Of a stretch of 64,000 nucleotides of DNA, positions 45,912 to 55,361 are shown one piece after another. Under the pieces are notes generated by a model that ran no database searches, was not told the origin of the DNA, and worked only from the letters and a program-made list of their open reading frames with translations. The stretch is from assembly GCF_023674425.1 (NCBI RefSeq), contig NZ_CP098401.1:186001-250000 (forward strand), in the 5' to 3' direction. Source of the DNA: Sphingomonas donggukensis. GTDB taxonomy: Bacteria; Pseudomonadota; Alphaproteobacteria; Sphingomonadales; Sphingomonadaceae. Every line of letters begins with the position of its first letter. Within the stretch, counting starts at the first letter, position 1. The translations under genes were made by a program, and so were the position numbers.

Positions 45912-45932
45912 CTGTGCCGACGTGAGGCACAG
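45912..45932 (-). terminator. Candidate terminator of the trb operon
   Basis: Perfect 7-base stem CTGTGCC/GGCACAG with a 7-base loop. In the minus direction it is followed by CACTTCATATTTCTTG, the T-rich side, and it lies 84 bases beyond the end of the last conjugation gene (DUF2274). A Rho-independent role is likely but not certain because the T tract is interrupted. Confidence 0.5.
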
Positions 45933-46015
45933 TCATGTCGATGAACGGCAATGTGCCTTCGCGCCTTCAACTGATCCGATTGAGCCCAAAGTTCGTCTCT
46001 AGTTGGATTGCTTCG

Positions 46016-46237
46016 TCACCGGCGGTCGCGCCGAGCGCTGGCAAAGCCGCGATCCGAGGCAATGAACCGCTGGAGCATGGGAACGATGAGCTTCTGCGGG
46101 GCAACCGAGCCGCCTTCTGCGGCCCTGCCCATCGCCTCCCCATAAGCGACCAGGTCGCGATGAAGGCCGGCTGGTAGATCGACGGTAATTCGGACTGGCT
46201 TGTCGTCGTCGATGGCTGATAGCTTGAGTGTCGCCAT
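46016..46237 (-). CDS. DUF2274 protein, last gene of the conjugation operon
   Basis: 73 residues: ATLKLSAIDDDKPVRITVDL, a ribbon-helix-helix-like start, then PAGLHRDLVAYGEAMGRAAE and PQKLIVPMLQRFIASDRGF. DUF2274 genes characteristically follow trbI in proteobacterial ICEs and plasmids. The ATG at 46237 overlaps the trbI stop (ATGA). Function unknown; a DNA-binding or repressor role is suggested by the N-terminal strand and helices. Confidence 0.85.
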   Translation of the reverse strand: MATLKLSAIDDDKPVRITVDLPAGLHRDLVAYGEAMGRAAEGGSVAPQKLIVPMLQRFIASDRGFASARRDRR

Positions 46238-47421
46238 CAGGCGCCTCCGATCCACGGTTCAAGGATTAGGTCGCGCGTTACGATCACGCGAACGGGATAG
46301 CCCGGTCGGATAGTGAGCGTCGGCTGTATGTCGAGCGAGCGGCCGACAATCTGACTCCCGGCCTGGGCGATCGCATCTGAAGATCCGCTGCGTAAAGCGC
46401 GGACCAGCCCGTCCTCTTCGGTAGCGCTGCCCGCTTCGGTGCCAACACTGAGCAAGGTCGATATCAGCGCCGCGCGAAAGATCTGCCCCCAGTGATTGTC
46501 CACCTTGTCCTCGAGGCCCGCGAAGCCCTGCGCGTCCGCCCCCGGCTGGCGATCGAGCATGAGCGAGCGTCCATCGGGTAGGATTAACCGATTCCATACA
46601 AGCAGGGCACGACGCTGCCCGAAGCGGGTTTCGGCATCATATTGACCGATCAGCCGCGATCCTTGCGGGACGAGCAAAAACCGACCGCTCGGCCCGTCGA
46701 ACACATTCTCGGTCACCTGCGCGGTGACTTGTCCGGGAAGATCGGAGCGCAGCCCGGTGATCAGCGCAGCAGGAATGACCGCGCCCGCCTGGAGAATATA
46801 GGGGCTGGCCGGGGCTGCGAGTCGGCCGCTGGCGATCGTGTCGGTGTCCGTCGGCCGCGTCAGGAACGCCGTGCGGGCGTCGCTGGCCGGGGTTTGCGTC
46901 GCCGCGGTAGCTGCGACCTCGACGGGTGGCGGGGTTGCCGGCGCACCGGCAGCCGGTGCTTGCGCGTCGGTGCTGAACAGCCGGCTGGTCCGCGCCGCGT
47001 CACGTTCCTGCGCCATGCGTTGGAGTGCTGCCGCGCGCGCCTGTGCGGCTGGGTCGGATGGCGCGGGCGTCGACGCAGCGATCGGCTCCGGGGGAACGCC
47101 GGCTGCCAGCATCGGTCGACCAAGATCACCAGGTAGCGGCGGCCCCAACCGTGGCACGCCGGCATAATCCTTGGGGAGCTTGGCAAGCGCCTCGGTCGGC
47201 TGGCGACTGTCGGTGTTGATGAGCTCGGTCGGCGCGTCGTGTCGATCGGTTTGCAGTGCGTAAAAGAGCGCCGCGCTCAGCGCGGCGGCGGCGATACCGC
47301 CGGTTACCACCAACGCCTTGCGCGACAGCCGCACGACACGGGGTGGCGGGCTGCGCAGTTGCATGTCGCGCGCGATCTCGGCTTCGCTGCGCGCCGGGGA
47401 GCTGAGCGTTTCGTCGGTCAT
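46237..47421 (-). CDS. trbI: TrbI / VirB10-like mating channel protein
   Basis: 394 residues. A cytoplasmic N-terminus, one inner membrane helix (about 38-57), a Pro/Ala-rich periplasmic linker (about 70-190) and a C-terminal VirB10 domain (YILQAGAVIPAALITGL; GRFLLVPQGSRLIGQYD; GQIFRAALISTLLSVG) reaching the outer membrane. VirB10 proteins span the envelope and open the channel. ATG at 47421 begins MTDETLSSPA and overlaps the trbG stop by 4 bases. Confidence 0.93.
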   Translation of the reverse strand: MTDETLSSPARSEAEIARDMQLRSPPPRVVRLSRKALVVTGGIAAAALSAALFYALQTDRHDAPTELINTDSRQPTEALAKLPKDYAGVPRLGPPLPGDLGRPMLAAGVPPEPIAASTPAPSDPAAQARAAALQRMAQERDAARTSRLFSTDAQAPAAGAPATPPPVEVAATAATQTPASDARTAFLTRPTDTDTIASGRLAAPASPYILQAGAVIPAALITGLRSDLPGQVTAQVTENVFDGPSGRFLLVPQGSRLIGQYDAETRFGQRRALLVWNRLILPDGRSLMLDRQPGADAQGFAGLEDKVDNHWGQIFRAALISTLLSVGTEAGSATEEDGLVRALRSGSSDAIAQAGSQIVGRSLDIQPTLTIRPGYPVRVIVTRDLILEPWIGGA

Positions 47422-48380
47422 CGCGTCCCCTCCCGCACGATGCGGACGCGCTGCTGGCGCTTGGCGCCGAACCGGAGTTCGGCGGCATCGAACAGGCGGT
47501 CGACGACCATGTAGCGGCCGCGCACCCGGTAATTGACCAGCTGGGCCTCGTCTTTCTGACCGAGTACCCAGAGCGGCGGCAACTCGGCGCTGGCGACGGC
47601 GGGCGAAAATTCGATCATCACCTGCCGGCCGTCGTCGAACGCGCGCAGCGGGCGCCAGGGGGGACGATCGCCTTCGATCCGGTAGCCGAAGTGAAGTTGA
47701 TCGAGCGCGGCGAGCGGCGACGTCGTGGCCGGCGCGGCGGCGGCAAGGCTCGCGCTCTGCCGCTTCAGCGCGATCAGCTGGTCCTGCGGATAGATCCAGG
47801 AGACCGACGCCATGTAGGTGCGCTCGGCGGAACTTAGCTCGACATGATAGGTCCGCCTGTCGGTGTTGATCACGAGGTTGGTCGCCAGGCCGACCCGGAC
47901 AGGCTTCAGCAAGATATGCACGCGCGCCGCGGGACCGCTTCCGCTCACCGTGTCGCCGATGACCCAACGCACGGTATCGCCGGCCGCGACTGGCCCCGTG
48001 CCGATCAACTGCTCGCCCGGTTCGAGCGCCAGATCGGTGACCTGTCCGGGCGCCGCATAGACCTGGTAGAGCGCGCCGTCGCTGAATGGATAGACCTGGA
48101 CGGCATTGATCCAACCCGATTTGCTCGGCTCGACGCGGGCGGCACCATTGGCTGCGGCAACACGCGCGCGGGGGTCTCGGAGCTCGGTAGGTACGGTGGG
48201 CGCGGGCTTCAGCTGGCCGGGAAGCGGCAGCGGCGTCGGCACCGCGACATATTCAATCGGCGGCGCCGGTGACGGGGCATCGACCGCGGCGGGCGGTGGC
48301 GGTGGGGTTTGTGGCGGCGCGGCCTGCGCGGTGCAGCCGGCAAGGACGGCGAGCGCGACGAGGGCGGACGAGTGGTTCAT
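47418..48380 (-). CDS. trbG: TrbG / VirB9-like channel lipoprotein
   Basis: 320 residues. A signal sequence with a lipobox (LAVLAGC, Cys16) precedes a Pro-rich region and the VirB9/CagX domain (about 85-320): INAVQVYPFSDGALYQVY, MASVSWIYPQDQL, MVVDRLFDAAELRFG. It forms the outer membrane core with TrbI and TrbK/other lipoproteins. It is overlapped by 4 bases on both sides. Confidence 0.93.
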   Translation of the reverse strand: MNHSSALVALAVLAGCTAQAAPPQTPPPPPAAVDAPSPAPPIEYVAVPTPLPLPGQLKPAPTVPTELRDPRARVAAANGAARVEPSKSGWINAVQVYPFSDGALYQVYAAPGQVTDLALEPGEQLIGTGPVAAGDTVRWVIGDTVSGSGPAARVHILLKPVRVGLATNLVINTDRRTYHVELSSAERTYMASVSWIYPQDQLIALKRQSASLAAAAPATTSPLAALDQLHFGYRIEGDRPPWRPLRAFDDGRQVMIEFSPAVASAELPPLWVLGQKDEAQLVNYRVRGRYMVVDRLFDAAELRFGAKRQQRVRIVREGTR

Positions 48381-49066
48381 TGGGAGAGCTCCTTCGACCA
48401 GTTGAGCGCGTGGACGTAGACGCCGAGCGGGTTCTGCTTCAGCCGCTCGACGTCGCGCGGGGGTTGAAGCGTGACGGTGAGGATCGCCGACCAGCGCTCG
48501 GTCGCGGCGAGCTGACCATCGACGTAGCGGCGTTCGACCCAGGCAACCCGGAAGCTCGATGGCGAGGCGCGAATGACCGACGATACGTCGACCGCCCGCT
48601 GTTCCTTGCCGATGAGGGCGAAGGGGTCGTTGGCTCGCGCGAACTCGTTGAGCGCGGCCGCTCCCTTGTCCGTGGTGAACTGATAGGCTGCGAGCCAGTT
48701 GGCGCGCAGCACCACCGGATCGGCGGGGATCGAGCGGACCTGCTCGATGAAGCGCGCGAGGTGCCAGGCGATTTGCGGATCGCTTGGACTATAGCCGGCG
48801 TCGGCGGGCGCGACCGCCTGCGCCTGTCCGAGGCGATCGACTTGCACGATCCACGGCGTGACGCTGCCGCTGCGGGCTTGCCAGACGACGGTCGTGGCGA
48901 GTCCGGAAGAGAGGAGCAACGAACCGAACGCCATCAGCCGCCAGTTGCGGGCTTGGACGCGGGCCGAGCCGATGCGGTTGTCCCAGACTTGAGCCGCCCG
49001 CGCATAGGGTGTGTCGGGATCGGGGGTGCGGCCGTAGCGCACGCTCGCTCGCTTGAAGCGCATCAT
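48377..49066 (-). CDS. trbF: TrbF / VirB8-like assembly protein
   Basis: 229 residues: short cytoplasmic tail with FKRASVRYGRTPDPDTPYARA, one helix (about 45-62) and a periplasmic VirB8 domain (about 70-225: SDPQIAWHLARFIEQVRSIP, ERWSAILTVTLQPPRDVERLKQNPLG in part). The tail motif and ending GVYVHALNWSKEL are typical of TrbF. VirB8 proteins nucleate channel assembly. Coupled to trbL by a 4-base overlap. Confidence 0.93.
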   Translation of the reverse strand: MMRFKRASVRYGRTPDPDTPYARAAQVWDNRIGSARVQARNWRLMAFGSLLLSSGLATTVVWQARSGSVTPWIVQVDRLGQAQAVAPADAGYSPSDPQIAWHLARFIEQVRSIPADPVVLRANWLAAYQFTTDKGAAALNEFARANDPFALIGKEQRAVDVSSVIRASPSSFRVAWVERRYVDGQLAATERWSAILTVTLQPPRDVERLKQNPLGVYVHALNWSKELSQ

Positions 49067-50346
49067 TCAGTCTCCTTGATATCGACGGACGCGCCCGCGC
49101 CGCCGCGGTCGCTGGATTTGAGGGTGTGGGCCGCGGTCTCGGCACCGCGCGCGGCGGCGCGGCGATCGCGTATCGCGCGCGCCCAGGCCGGTTCGACAGT
49201 TCCACCGGCGGCGGCACCGAACGCGGTACCGCCCTCGGTCCGCACCGCTTCGCCGCCGGTGGCGAAGCGGTCCTTCAGACCCTGCCCCGCACGCTTCATG
49301 GGGGTGCCGAGCGCCTCAGCGCCGGCACGCGCCACTCCTTCCAGGCCACCCCGCACCGAGCCGCCAGCGGCCTCCGAGCCGAGCTTGTAGGCGGTGGCGG
49401 CCCCGCCAGCGACGCTCGCCGCCCCGCCGGCCGCCCGCGCGGCGCCTCCTGCCACCGCACCGACGCCGAGCTTGGCGGCAGCACCGGCACCGACCGCGGC
49501 GCCACCGGCGAGCAGCGCGGTGCCGACCGCCGCGCCGGCGCCCATCTGCGGTCCTCCCGACACGATGCCGTTGGCGATGCCCGGGGCGAACATGCCGAGG
49601 CCAAGGAGTGACAGCGCGCCGAGCATGAGCGCGGCTGCGTCCTCGATCGTCGGTTCCGCCTGAAAGCCTTGCGTGAACTCCTGGAACAGCGTGGAGCCGA
49701 TCCCGACCACGACCGCAAGCACCAGCACCTTGACGCCCGACGACACCACCAGACCCAGCACGCGCTCGGCCATGAAGGCGGTCTTGCCCCACAGGCCGAA
49801 CGGCACGAGCACGAAGCCGCACAGCGTCGCGAGCTTGAACTCGATCAGCGCAATGAAGAGCTGGATCGCGAGGATGAAGAAGGACAGCAGGACCGTCGCC
49901 CAGGCGAACAGCAGGATCGCAATCTGGATGAAATTCTCGAAGAAGCTGACAAACCCCATCAGCCCCGAGATCGCGTCGAGGATCGGCTGACCGGCGTCGA
50001 GACCTGTCTGCGCGATCCTTCCCGGTCGCAGGAAATCGGCCATCGTCAGCGACGTGCCCGAGGCCTTGAGGCCGAGACCGGCGAAGCTCTCGAAAACGAT
50101 GCGCGCCAGGTTGTTCCAGTTGCCGAGAATGAAGGCGAAGGCGCCGACGAACAGCGTCTTCTTCACCAGCCGTGCAAGTACATCCTCGTCGGCGCCCCAC
50201 GCCCAGAACAGGGCGGCGATCGTCACGTCGATGACGACCAGCGTCGATGCGAGCCAAGCGACCTCGCCACCCAACAGCCCGAATCCGCTGTCGATGTAGC
50301 GGGTGAACACGTCGAGAAAGCGGTCGATCACGCCCATGTCGGTCAT
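49063..50346 (-). CDS. trbL: TrbL / VirB6-like polytopic membrane protein
   Basis: About 427 residues. Six or more helices in the first 290 residues (e.g. LLGGEVAWLASTLVVIDVTIAALF in pieces, FILAIQLFIALIEFKLATLCGF, SGVKVLVLAVVVGIG) are followed by a long Gly/Ala-rich hydrophilic C-terminus (about 290-420), as usual for TrbL. It forms the inner membrane part of the channel. ATG at 50346 (MTDMGVIDRFL) overlaps the stop of the trbK gene. Confidence 0.92.
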   Translation of the reverse strand: MTDMGVIDRFLDVFTRYIDSGFGLLGGEVAWLASTLVVIDVTIAALFWAWGADEDVLARLVKKTLFVGAFAFILGNWNNLARIVFESFAGLGLKASGTSLTMADFLRPGRIAQTGLDAGQPILDAISGLMGFVSFFENFIQIAILLFAWATVLLSFFILAIQLFIALIEFKLATLCGFVLVPFGLWGKTAFMAERVLGLVVSSGVKVLVLAVVVGIGSTLFQEFTQGFQAEPTIEDAAALMLGALSLLGLGMFAPGIANGIVSGGPQMGAGAAVGTALLAGGAAVGAGAAAKLGVGAVAGGAARAAGGAASVAGGAATAYKLGSEAAGGSVRGGLEGVARAGAEALGTPMKRAGQGLKDRFATGGEAVRTEGGTAFGAAAGGTVEPAWARAIRDRRAAARGAETAAHTLKSSDRGGAGASVDIKETE

Positions 50347-50621
50347 GGCCGGCCCTCCCGCGCCAGAAAGCGCCGGCGATGCTCGGCCCACGCCGCACGA
50401 CAACCGGAATCGGCAAGCGCTGCGTCGCCGAGCGCCTGACAGCGCAGCAGCGTTGCTGCGATCGGATAGGCACTGCGCGACGCCATCGATGGCGACCTGC
50501 GATCGTCCGGCGACTGGGTTGCGACCGCCGCCGCGAGGGCACCGAGCGTGCCGAGACCGAGCGCGATCAGCACATAGCGGGCGCGGCGGGCTTGATCGGA
50601 CAGTGGAGCGACGTCGGGCAT
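50343..50621 (-). CDS. trbK: TrbK-like entry-exclusion protein
   Basis: 92 residues with an N-terminal helix (about 18-36) and a small periplasmic domain containing two cysteines: LLRCQALGDAALADSGCRAAWAEHRRRFL, the C...D..C..AWAE pattern of the TrbK-alt family. It sits exactly between trbJ and trbL, as TrbK does. Entry-exclusion proteins reduce transfer between identical donors; the assignment rests on position and the Cys motif. Confidence 0.75.
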   Translation of the reverse strand: MPDVAPLSDQARRARYVLIALGLGTLGALAAAVATQSPDDRRSPSMASRSAYPIAATLLRCQALGDAALADSGCRAAWAEHRRRFLAREGRP

Positions 50622-50631
50622 GATGTCGCGC

Positions 50632-51375
50632 TCAGCGCCGGAACATGGTGATCGCGGTCGGCTGGTAGCCGTGCCCCGACCCCAGGAACCGCCGCAGGTT
50701 CTCGCGACCGAGATCCTGCGCAGCCATGCGCTGCGCTGCATCGAACGCCTGGGCGCGGCCTTGGGCAGCCACCGCCGCGGTCAGGTCCGAGAGCTGCTGC
50801 GCCTGAAGCGCGAGGATCTGGTTGCCGGCCTGCGCTGCCTGGAGCGCACCCTGCGCCGACTGGCTCGACCCGACCAAGGCGGCCATCTCCTGGCGGTTGG
50901 TCTCGATGTTGCCGACGACACCGGCCTGCACGCGCAGGGCGTCCTGGAGCGCATCGACCGATTGACGCCAGCGGGCGCGGGCACCGTCGACGAGCTCGGT
51001 CTTGCTCGTGCTGGCCGACGCCGGCGCATAGGTCGTGCGGAAAGCCTGATCGATGTCGCCGACGCGGTGCGCGATCCCGCGCGCCTGCTCGAGCAGGGCT
51101 TGCGTCTGGCGAACCGAGTCTTGGAGCCGCTGCAACGACGAATAGGGCAAGGACGCCAGGTTCTTCGCTTGGTTGACCAACCCCAGCGCCTCGTTCTGGA
51201 GCGACTGGATCTGCTGGTTGATTTGCGTGAGCGCGCGCGACGCCTGCAGGATGTTCTGCGCATAATTGGTCGGATCGAAGACGGTGAGGCCTTGAGCAGA
51301 CGCAGGGGTCGATGCGATTGCCAGCGAGCAGAGCGCAGCACCGGACACGAGCAGACGAGCAACAGCATTCTTCAT
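50632..51375 (-). CDS. trbJ: TrbJ / VirB5-like pilus-associated protein
   Basis: 247 residues after choosing ATG 51375, which follows a good AGGAG site; an ATG seven codons earlier lacks one. Signal peptide (1-26, ending PASAQ), then long helices (NYAQNILQASRALTQINQQI; AGVVGNIETNRQEMAALVG) ending ITMFRR. VirB5-like proteins sit at the pilus tip or assist assembly. It is separated from trbE by a small gap of 17 bases. Confidence 0.9.
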   Translation of the reverse strand: MKNAVARLLVSGAALCSLAIASTPASAQGLTVFDPTNYAQNILQASRALTQINQQIQSLQNEALGLVNQAKNLASLPYSSLQRLQDSVRQTQALLEQARGIAHRVGDIDQAFRTTYAPASASTSKTELVDGARARWRQSVDALQDALRVQAGVVGNIETNRQEMAALVGSSQSAQGALQAAQAGNQILALQAQQLSDLTAAVAAQGRAQAFDAAQRMAAQDLGRENLRRFLGSGHGYQPTAITMFRR

Positions 51376-51392
51376 GACGAAAACTCCTTTCT

Positions 51393-53801
51393 TCAATCGA
51401 TGAGAGAGACGGCCCAGCCAAGGCCACGCGCCTCGAGCCAGGCTGCAGCGAAACTGTCGCGGCCGTAGGTATCGACGAGATTCGAGATCAGCGTCTGGTC
51501 GGTGCGCGACGAGGCGGCGGTGAAGGCCAGGGCGACATCGCCGAGACCCAGTTCGAACAGCCGGTTTCCGCGCCGCGACTGGCAGTAATAGTCGCGCTTC
51601 GGGGTCGCGCGGCTCAGGATCTCGATCTGGCGATCGTTCAGGCCAAAGCGGCGGTAGATCGCCGAAATTTGGGGTTCGAGCGCACGCTCGTTGGGCAGGA
51701 ACAGCCTCGTCGGGCAGCTTTCAATAATGGCGGGCGCGATCGCCGAGCCATCGATGTCGGCAAGGCTCTGGGTTGCGAAGATCACGCTCGCGTTCTTCTT
51801 GCGCAGCGTCTTCAACCATTCGCGCAGCTGTCCGGCGAATCCTTCGTCGTCGAGCGCGAGCCAGCCCTCGTCGATGATGATCAGGGTCGGCCGGCCATCG
51901 AGGCGCGCTTCGATGCGGTGGAAGAGGTAGGCCAGCACCGCGGGCGCGGCCGGCGTGCCGATCAGTCCCTCGGTTTCGAACGCGAGCCAGTCGGCCACGC
52001 CGATCCGCTCCGCCTCCGCGTCGAGCAGGCGGCCCCAGGGCCCGCCGACGGTGAAGGGTGCAAGCGCCTGTTTGAGCGCCTGGCTCTGCAGGAGGACCGC
52101 CAGACCGGTCAGGGTGCGTTCGGCGACTGGCGCCGACCCGAGACTCAGCAGTGCGGTCCACAGATGATCCTTGACCTGCGGATCGACCACGACGCCTTCG
52201 TGCGCCAGCAACGCGGCCAGCCAATCGACCGCCCAGGCGCGTTCGGCGGCACTGTTGATTCCCGCGAGCGGCTGAAGCGCAACCGCATCTGCGGCTTCCG
52301 CAATGCCGCCGCCGAGATCGTGCCAGTCGCCACCGCAGCCAAGCGTCGCAGCGCGGATCGAGCCGCCAAAATCGAACGCAAAGACCTGCGTATTCTCGTA
52401 GCGCCGGAATTGCAGCGCCATCAGCGCGAGCAGCACCGACTTACCCGCGCCGGTCGGTCCAACGACGAGGCAATGCCCAACATCGCCGACGTGGAGCGCG
52501 AAGCGGAACGGCGTCGACCCTTCGGTCTTGGCCATGAACAAAGGCGGCGCGCCGAAATGCTCATCCTGGCGCGGGCCCGCCCAGACCGCCGAGAAGGGCA
52601 TCATGTGCGCCAGGTTCAGCGTCGAGATCGGCGGCTGACGGACGTTGGCGTAAACCTGGCCGGGGAGCGAGCCGAGCCAGGCCTCGACAGCGTTGGCGCG
52701 CTCGGCGATGCAGGTGAAATCGCGGCCCTGAATGACCTTTTCGACCTGCCGCAGTCGCTCGTCGGCGACACGGGGGTCGGCATCCCAAACGGTAACGGTC
52801 GCGGTCACGAAGGCGGTGCCGACCAGATCGGAGCCCAGTTCCTGAAGCGCCAAGTCAGCGTCGGCGGCCTTGTTGGCGGCATCGGAATCGAGCAGCACCG
52901 AGGCCTCGTTGGTCATCACTTCTTTAAGGATCGCGGCGACCGACTTGCGCTTGGCGAACCATTGCCGGCGGATGCGGGTGAGCACCTTGGCGGCATCGGT
53001 CTTGTCGAGCAGAATGGCCCGCGTCGCCCAGCGATAGGGAAAGGCGAGCGCGTTCAGGTCGTCGAGCAGGCCAGGCCAGGTTTGCGAAGGGAAGCCCAGT
53101 ACCGACAACGTCCGCAGGTGTACGTTTCCCAGCCGCGGTTCGAAGCCGCCGACCAGCGGTTCGTCGGCAAGGATCGCGTCGAGATACATCGGCGTCTCGG
53201 GGACGCGGACACGCTGGCGGCGGGTCGAGACTGTGGAATGGAGATACGACAGGGTTTCCGCGTCGTCGAGCCAGCGCGCCTCGGGCATAAAACCTTCGAT
53301 CAGCCGCAACAGACGGTCGGACCGATCGACGAACCCGGCGAGCGCTGCGCGGCCGTCGCCTGCGTCCGCTGCGCGACGTTCATAGAGGAAGCCGGTGGCG
53401 CGGCCCGCCTCGTCGGCGGGCGGCAACCACAACAAAGTAAGGAAATACGCGCTTTCGAAATGGCTGCCGGCTTCCTCGAACTGCGCGCGGCGTTCGGCAT
53501 CGACGATGTCCGACACCGCATCGGGAAAGACGCCGGGCGGATAGGCAGCGGCGGCAAGCCGCTGCGCTTCGACGAAGATCGCCCAGCCCGAGCCCAAGCG
53601 CCGGAGCGCTCCGTTCAGCCGCGCGGTGATCGCGACCAATTCTGCGGGGGTCGCGCTGTCGAGGTCCGGACCTCGGAAGGATGCGGTGCGCTGGAACGCG
53701 CCGTCCTTGTTCAGCACGACCCCCGGCGCCACCATCGCGACCCAGGGGAGGAGGTCGGCGAGGCGGGAGGCGCGTCGGCGGTATTCGGTGAGATTGAGCA
53801 T
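51393..53801 (-). CDS. trbE: TrbE / VirB4-like ATPase
   Basis: 802 residues. The N-terminal CagE/TrbE domain (about 1-410) precedes the ATPase domain with Walker A VVGPTGAGKSVLLAL (about 440) and Walker B TLIIIDEGWLALDDEGF (about 625). VirB4 ATPases drive pilus assembly and substrate entry. ATG at 53801 (MLNLTEYRRRASRLADLLPW) is the family-typical TrbE start. Confidence 0.95.
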   Translation of the reverse strand: MLNLTEYRRRASRLADLLPWVAMVAPGVVLNKDGAFQRTASFRGPDLDSATPAELVAITARLNGALRRLGSGWAIFVEAQRLAAAAYPPGVFPDAVSDIVDAERRAQFEEAGSHFESAYFLTLLWLPPADEAGRATGFLYERRAADAGDGRAALAGFVDRSDRLLRLIEGFMPEARWLDDAETLSYLHSTVSTRRQRVRVPETPMYLDAILADEPLVGGFEPRLGNVHLRTLSVLGFPSQTWPGLLDDLNALAFPYRWATRAILLDKTDAAKVLTRIRRQWFAKRKSVAAILKEVMTNEASVLLDSDAANKAADADLALQELGSDLVGTAFVTATVTVWDADPRVADERLRQVEKVIQGRDFTCIAERANAVEAWLGSLPGQVYANVRQPPISTLNLAHMMPFSAVWAGPRQDEHFGAPPLFMAKTEGSTPFRFALHVGDVGHCLVVGPTGAGKSVLLALMALQFRRYENTQVFAFDFGGSIRAATLGCGGDWHDLGGGIAEAADAVALQPLAGINSAAERAWAVDWLAALLAHEGVVVDPQVKDHLWTALLSLGSAPVAERTLTGLAVLLQSQALKQALAPFTVGGPWGRLLDAEAERIGVADWLAFETEGLIGTPAAPAVLAYLFHRIEARLDGRPTLIIIDEGWLALDDEGFAGQLREWLKTLRKKNASVIFATQSLADIDGSAIAPAIIESCPTRLFLPNERALEPQISAIYRRFGLNDRQIEILSRATPKRDYYCQSRRGNRLFELGLGDVALAFTAASSRTDQTLISNLVDTYGRDSFAAAWLEARGLGWAVSLID

Positions 53802-53803
53802 CG

Positions 53804-54073
53804 TCAGACGTCCATCAGCGCGGGGTAGCGAAGGTGACGGCGCACGACGTCGACGAAGGCCGGGTCGTGGCGCGCGGCGAGCACGGCGAGCAGGTGACCG
53901 AGAAGCCAAAACAACATGCCGACCAGCCACAGCCTGAGACCGAGCCCCAAAGCGGCGGCGAGCGTGCCGTTGACGATCGCGAGCGTGCGCGGCGCGCCGC
54001 CCAGCAGGATGGGCTCGGCCAGTGACCGGCGCACCGGCGCGTAGAAGCCGATCGCTGGCTCGTCGGCGCCCAT
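53804..54073 (-). CDS. trbD: TrbD / VirB3-like membrane protein
   Basis: 89 residues with two hydrophobic helices (about 34-48 and 50-66) and the typical TrbD start GFYAPVRRSLAEPILLGGAPR. VirB3 proteins connect VirB4 to the membrane part of the channel. The ATG overlaps the trbC stop; its stop lies two bases before the trbE ATG. Confidence 0.92.
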   Translation of the reverse strand: MGADEPAIGFYAPVRRSLAEPILLGGAPRTLAIVNGTLAAALGLGLRLWLVGMLFWLLGHLLAVLAARHDPAFVDVVRRHLRYPALMDV

Positions 54074-54396
54074 CAGACGAGGGCTCCGCCGCCGAACGAG
54101 AAAAAGGAGAGGAAGAAGCTCGATGCGGCGAAGGCGATCGAGAGGCCGAACACGATCTGGATCAACCGCCGGAAGCCGCCAGAGGTGTCGCCGAATGCGA
54201 GCGTCAGGCCGGTCGCGATGATGATGATCACCGCGACAATCTTGGCAACCGGCCCCTGGATCGACTCCAGGATCTGCTGGAGCGGCTGCTCCCATGGCAT
54301 GTTCGAGCCACCGGCCCAGGCCGGCGACGCGGCGAGCGTCAGGGCGAGCGCCGATGCCGATGCCGCCAGACGGGTCAACCTTGTGGTCATGATCAT
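54073..54396 (-). CDS. trbC: TrbC / VirB2-like major pilin
   Basis: 107 residues: signal peptide (about 1-28, SPAWA), a short loop with GGSNMPWEQPLQQILESI, and two hydrophobic helices (about 50-66 and 82-100), the TrbC/VirB2 pilin layout. TrbC pilins are matured by the TraF peptidase, found here at 60860-61366. ATG 54396 overlaps the trbB stop; an internal ATG two codons on is possible. Confidence 0.9.
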   Translation of the reverse strand: MIMTTRLTRLAASASALALTLAASPAWAGGSNMPWEQPLQQILESIQGPVAKIVAVIIIIATGLTLAFGDTSGGFRRLIQIVFGLSIAFAASSFFLSFFSFGGGALV

Positions 54397-55361
54397 TCTC
54401 CTTCGGGGATGAGCAGGTAGTCGCCGTCGGCGCCGAGCCCGGCGACGCGGGCGAGCGCCGACAGCCGGCGGGCGGGCCCGCGGCCGGAAAGGACGGCGAC
54501 GAGGTCGATGGTCTCGGCGATGAGCGCGCGCGGCACGGTGACCACGGCTTCCTGGATGAGCTGCTCGAGACGGCGCATCGCGCCGAGCGCGCTGCCGGCA
54601 TGGAGCGTGCCGATGCCGCCGGGATGGCCGGTGCCCCAGGCCTTAATCAGATCGAGCGCCTCGGCGCCGCGCACCTCGCCGATCGGAATGCGGTCGGGAC
54701 GCAGGCGCAGCGCCGAGCGGACGAGGTCGGCGAGGCTTGCCGCGCCGTCGCGGGTGCGGAGCGACACGAGGTTGGGCGCGGCGCATTGCAGTTCGCGGGT
54801 GTCCTCGATCAGCACCACCCGGTCGCCGCTCAAGGCAACCTCGGCCAGGAGCGCGTTGACCAGTGTCGTCTTGCCGGTCGATGTGCCGCCGGCGACGAGG
54901 ATGTTGCGGCGCTCGCGGACAGCACAAGCCAGCATGTCGGACTGGACGCCGGTCATGATCCCGGCGGCGACATAGTCGGCGAGGCTGAAGACCGCGACCG
55001 CTGGCTTGCGGATAGCGAAGGATGGCGCGGCGACGATCGGTGGGAGCAGGCCTTCGAAGCGTTCGCCGGTTTCGGGAAGTTCGGCCGAGACGCGCGGGGC
55101 GCCGGCATGGACCTCGGCGCCGACGTGATGCGCAACGAGGCGGACGATCCGCTCGCCATCGGCCGGCGACAGGCACGCGCCGGTGTCGGCAACCCCGTCG
55201 GTCAGCCGATCGACCCACAGCCGCCCGTCCGGATTGAGCATGACCTCGACGACCGCGGGATCGTCGAGGAAACCGGCGATCGCCGGCCCGAGCGCCGTGC
55301 GCAGCATGCGTGTGGCGCGGGCGTGCGTCTCCGATCGCAGAATCGCAGGGTTTGCGGGCAT
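54393..55361 (-). CDS. trbB: TrbB / VirB11-like ATPase
   Basis: 322 residues. N-terminal domain (1-150) then hexameric ATPase with Walker [18 protein letters not shown] (about 170), an Asp box [11 protein letters not shown], Walker B and the His box [15 protein letters not shown]. VirB11 ATPases power pilus and substrate steps. First gene of the trb operon; 245 bases without a recognised gene separate it from the CopG-like gene upstream, where its promoter probably lies. Confidence 0.95.
   Translation of the reverse strand: MPANPAILRSETHARATRMLRTALGPAIAGFLDDPAVVEVMLNPDGRLWVDRLTDGVADTGACLSPADGERIVRLVAHHVGAEVHAGAPRVSAELPETGERFEGLLPPIVAAPSFAIRKPAVAVFSLADYVAAGIMTGVQSDMLACAVRERRNILVAGGTSTGKTTLVNALLAEVALSGDRVVLIEDTRELQCAAPNLVSLRTRDGAASLADLVRSALRLRPDRIPIGEVRGAEALDLIKAWGTGHPGGIGTLHAGSALGAMRRLEQLIQEAVVTVPRALIAETIDLVAVLSGRGPARRLSALARVAGLGADGDYLLIPEGE

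Noticed and set aside
45935..46177. 80-codon plus-strand frame at the cargo/conjugation boundary
   Set aside because: Shadow of the DUF2274 gene on the minus strand, which overlaps trbI in the usual way.
51669..53828. 719-codon plus-strand open frame opposite trbE
   Set aside because: Shadow frame; trbE on the minus strand has Walker A and B motifs and fits the operon.
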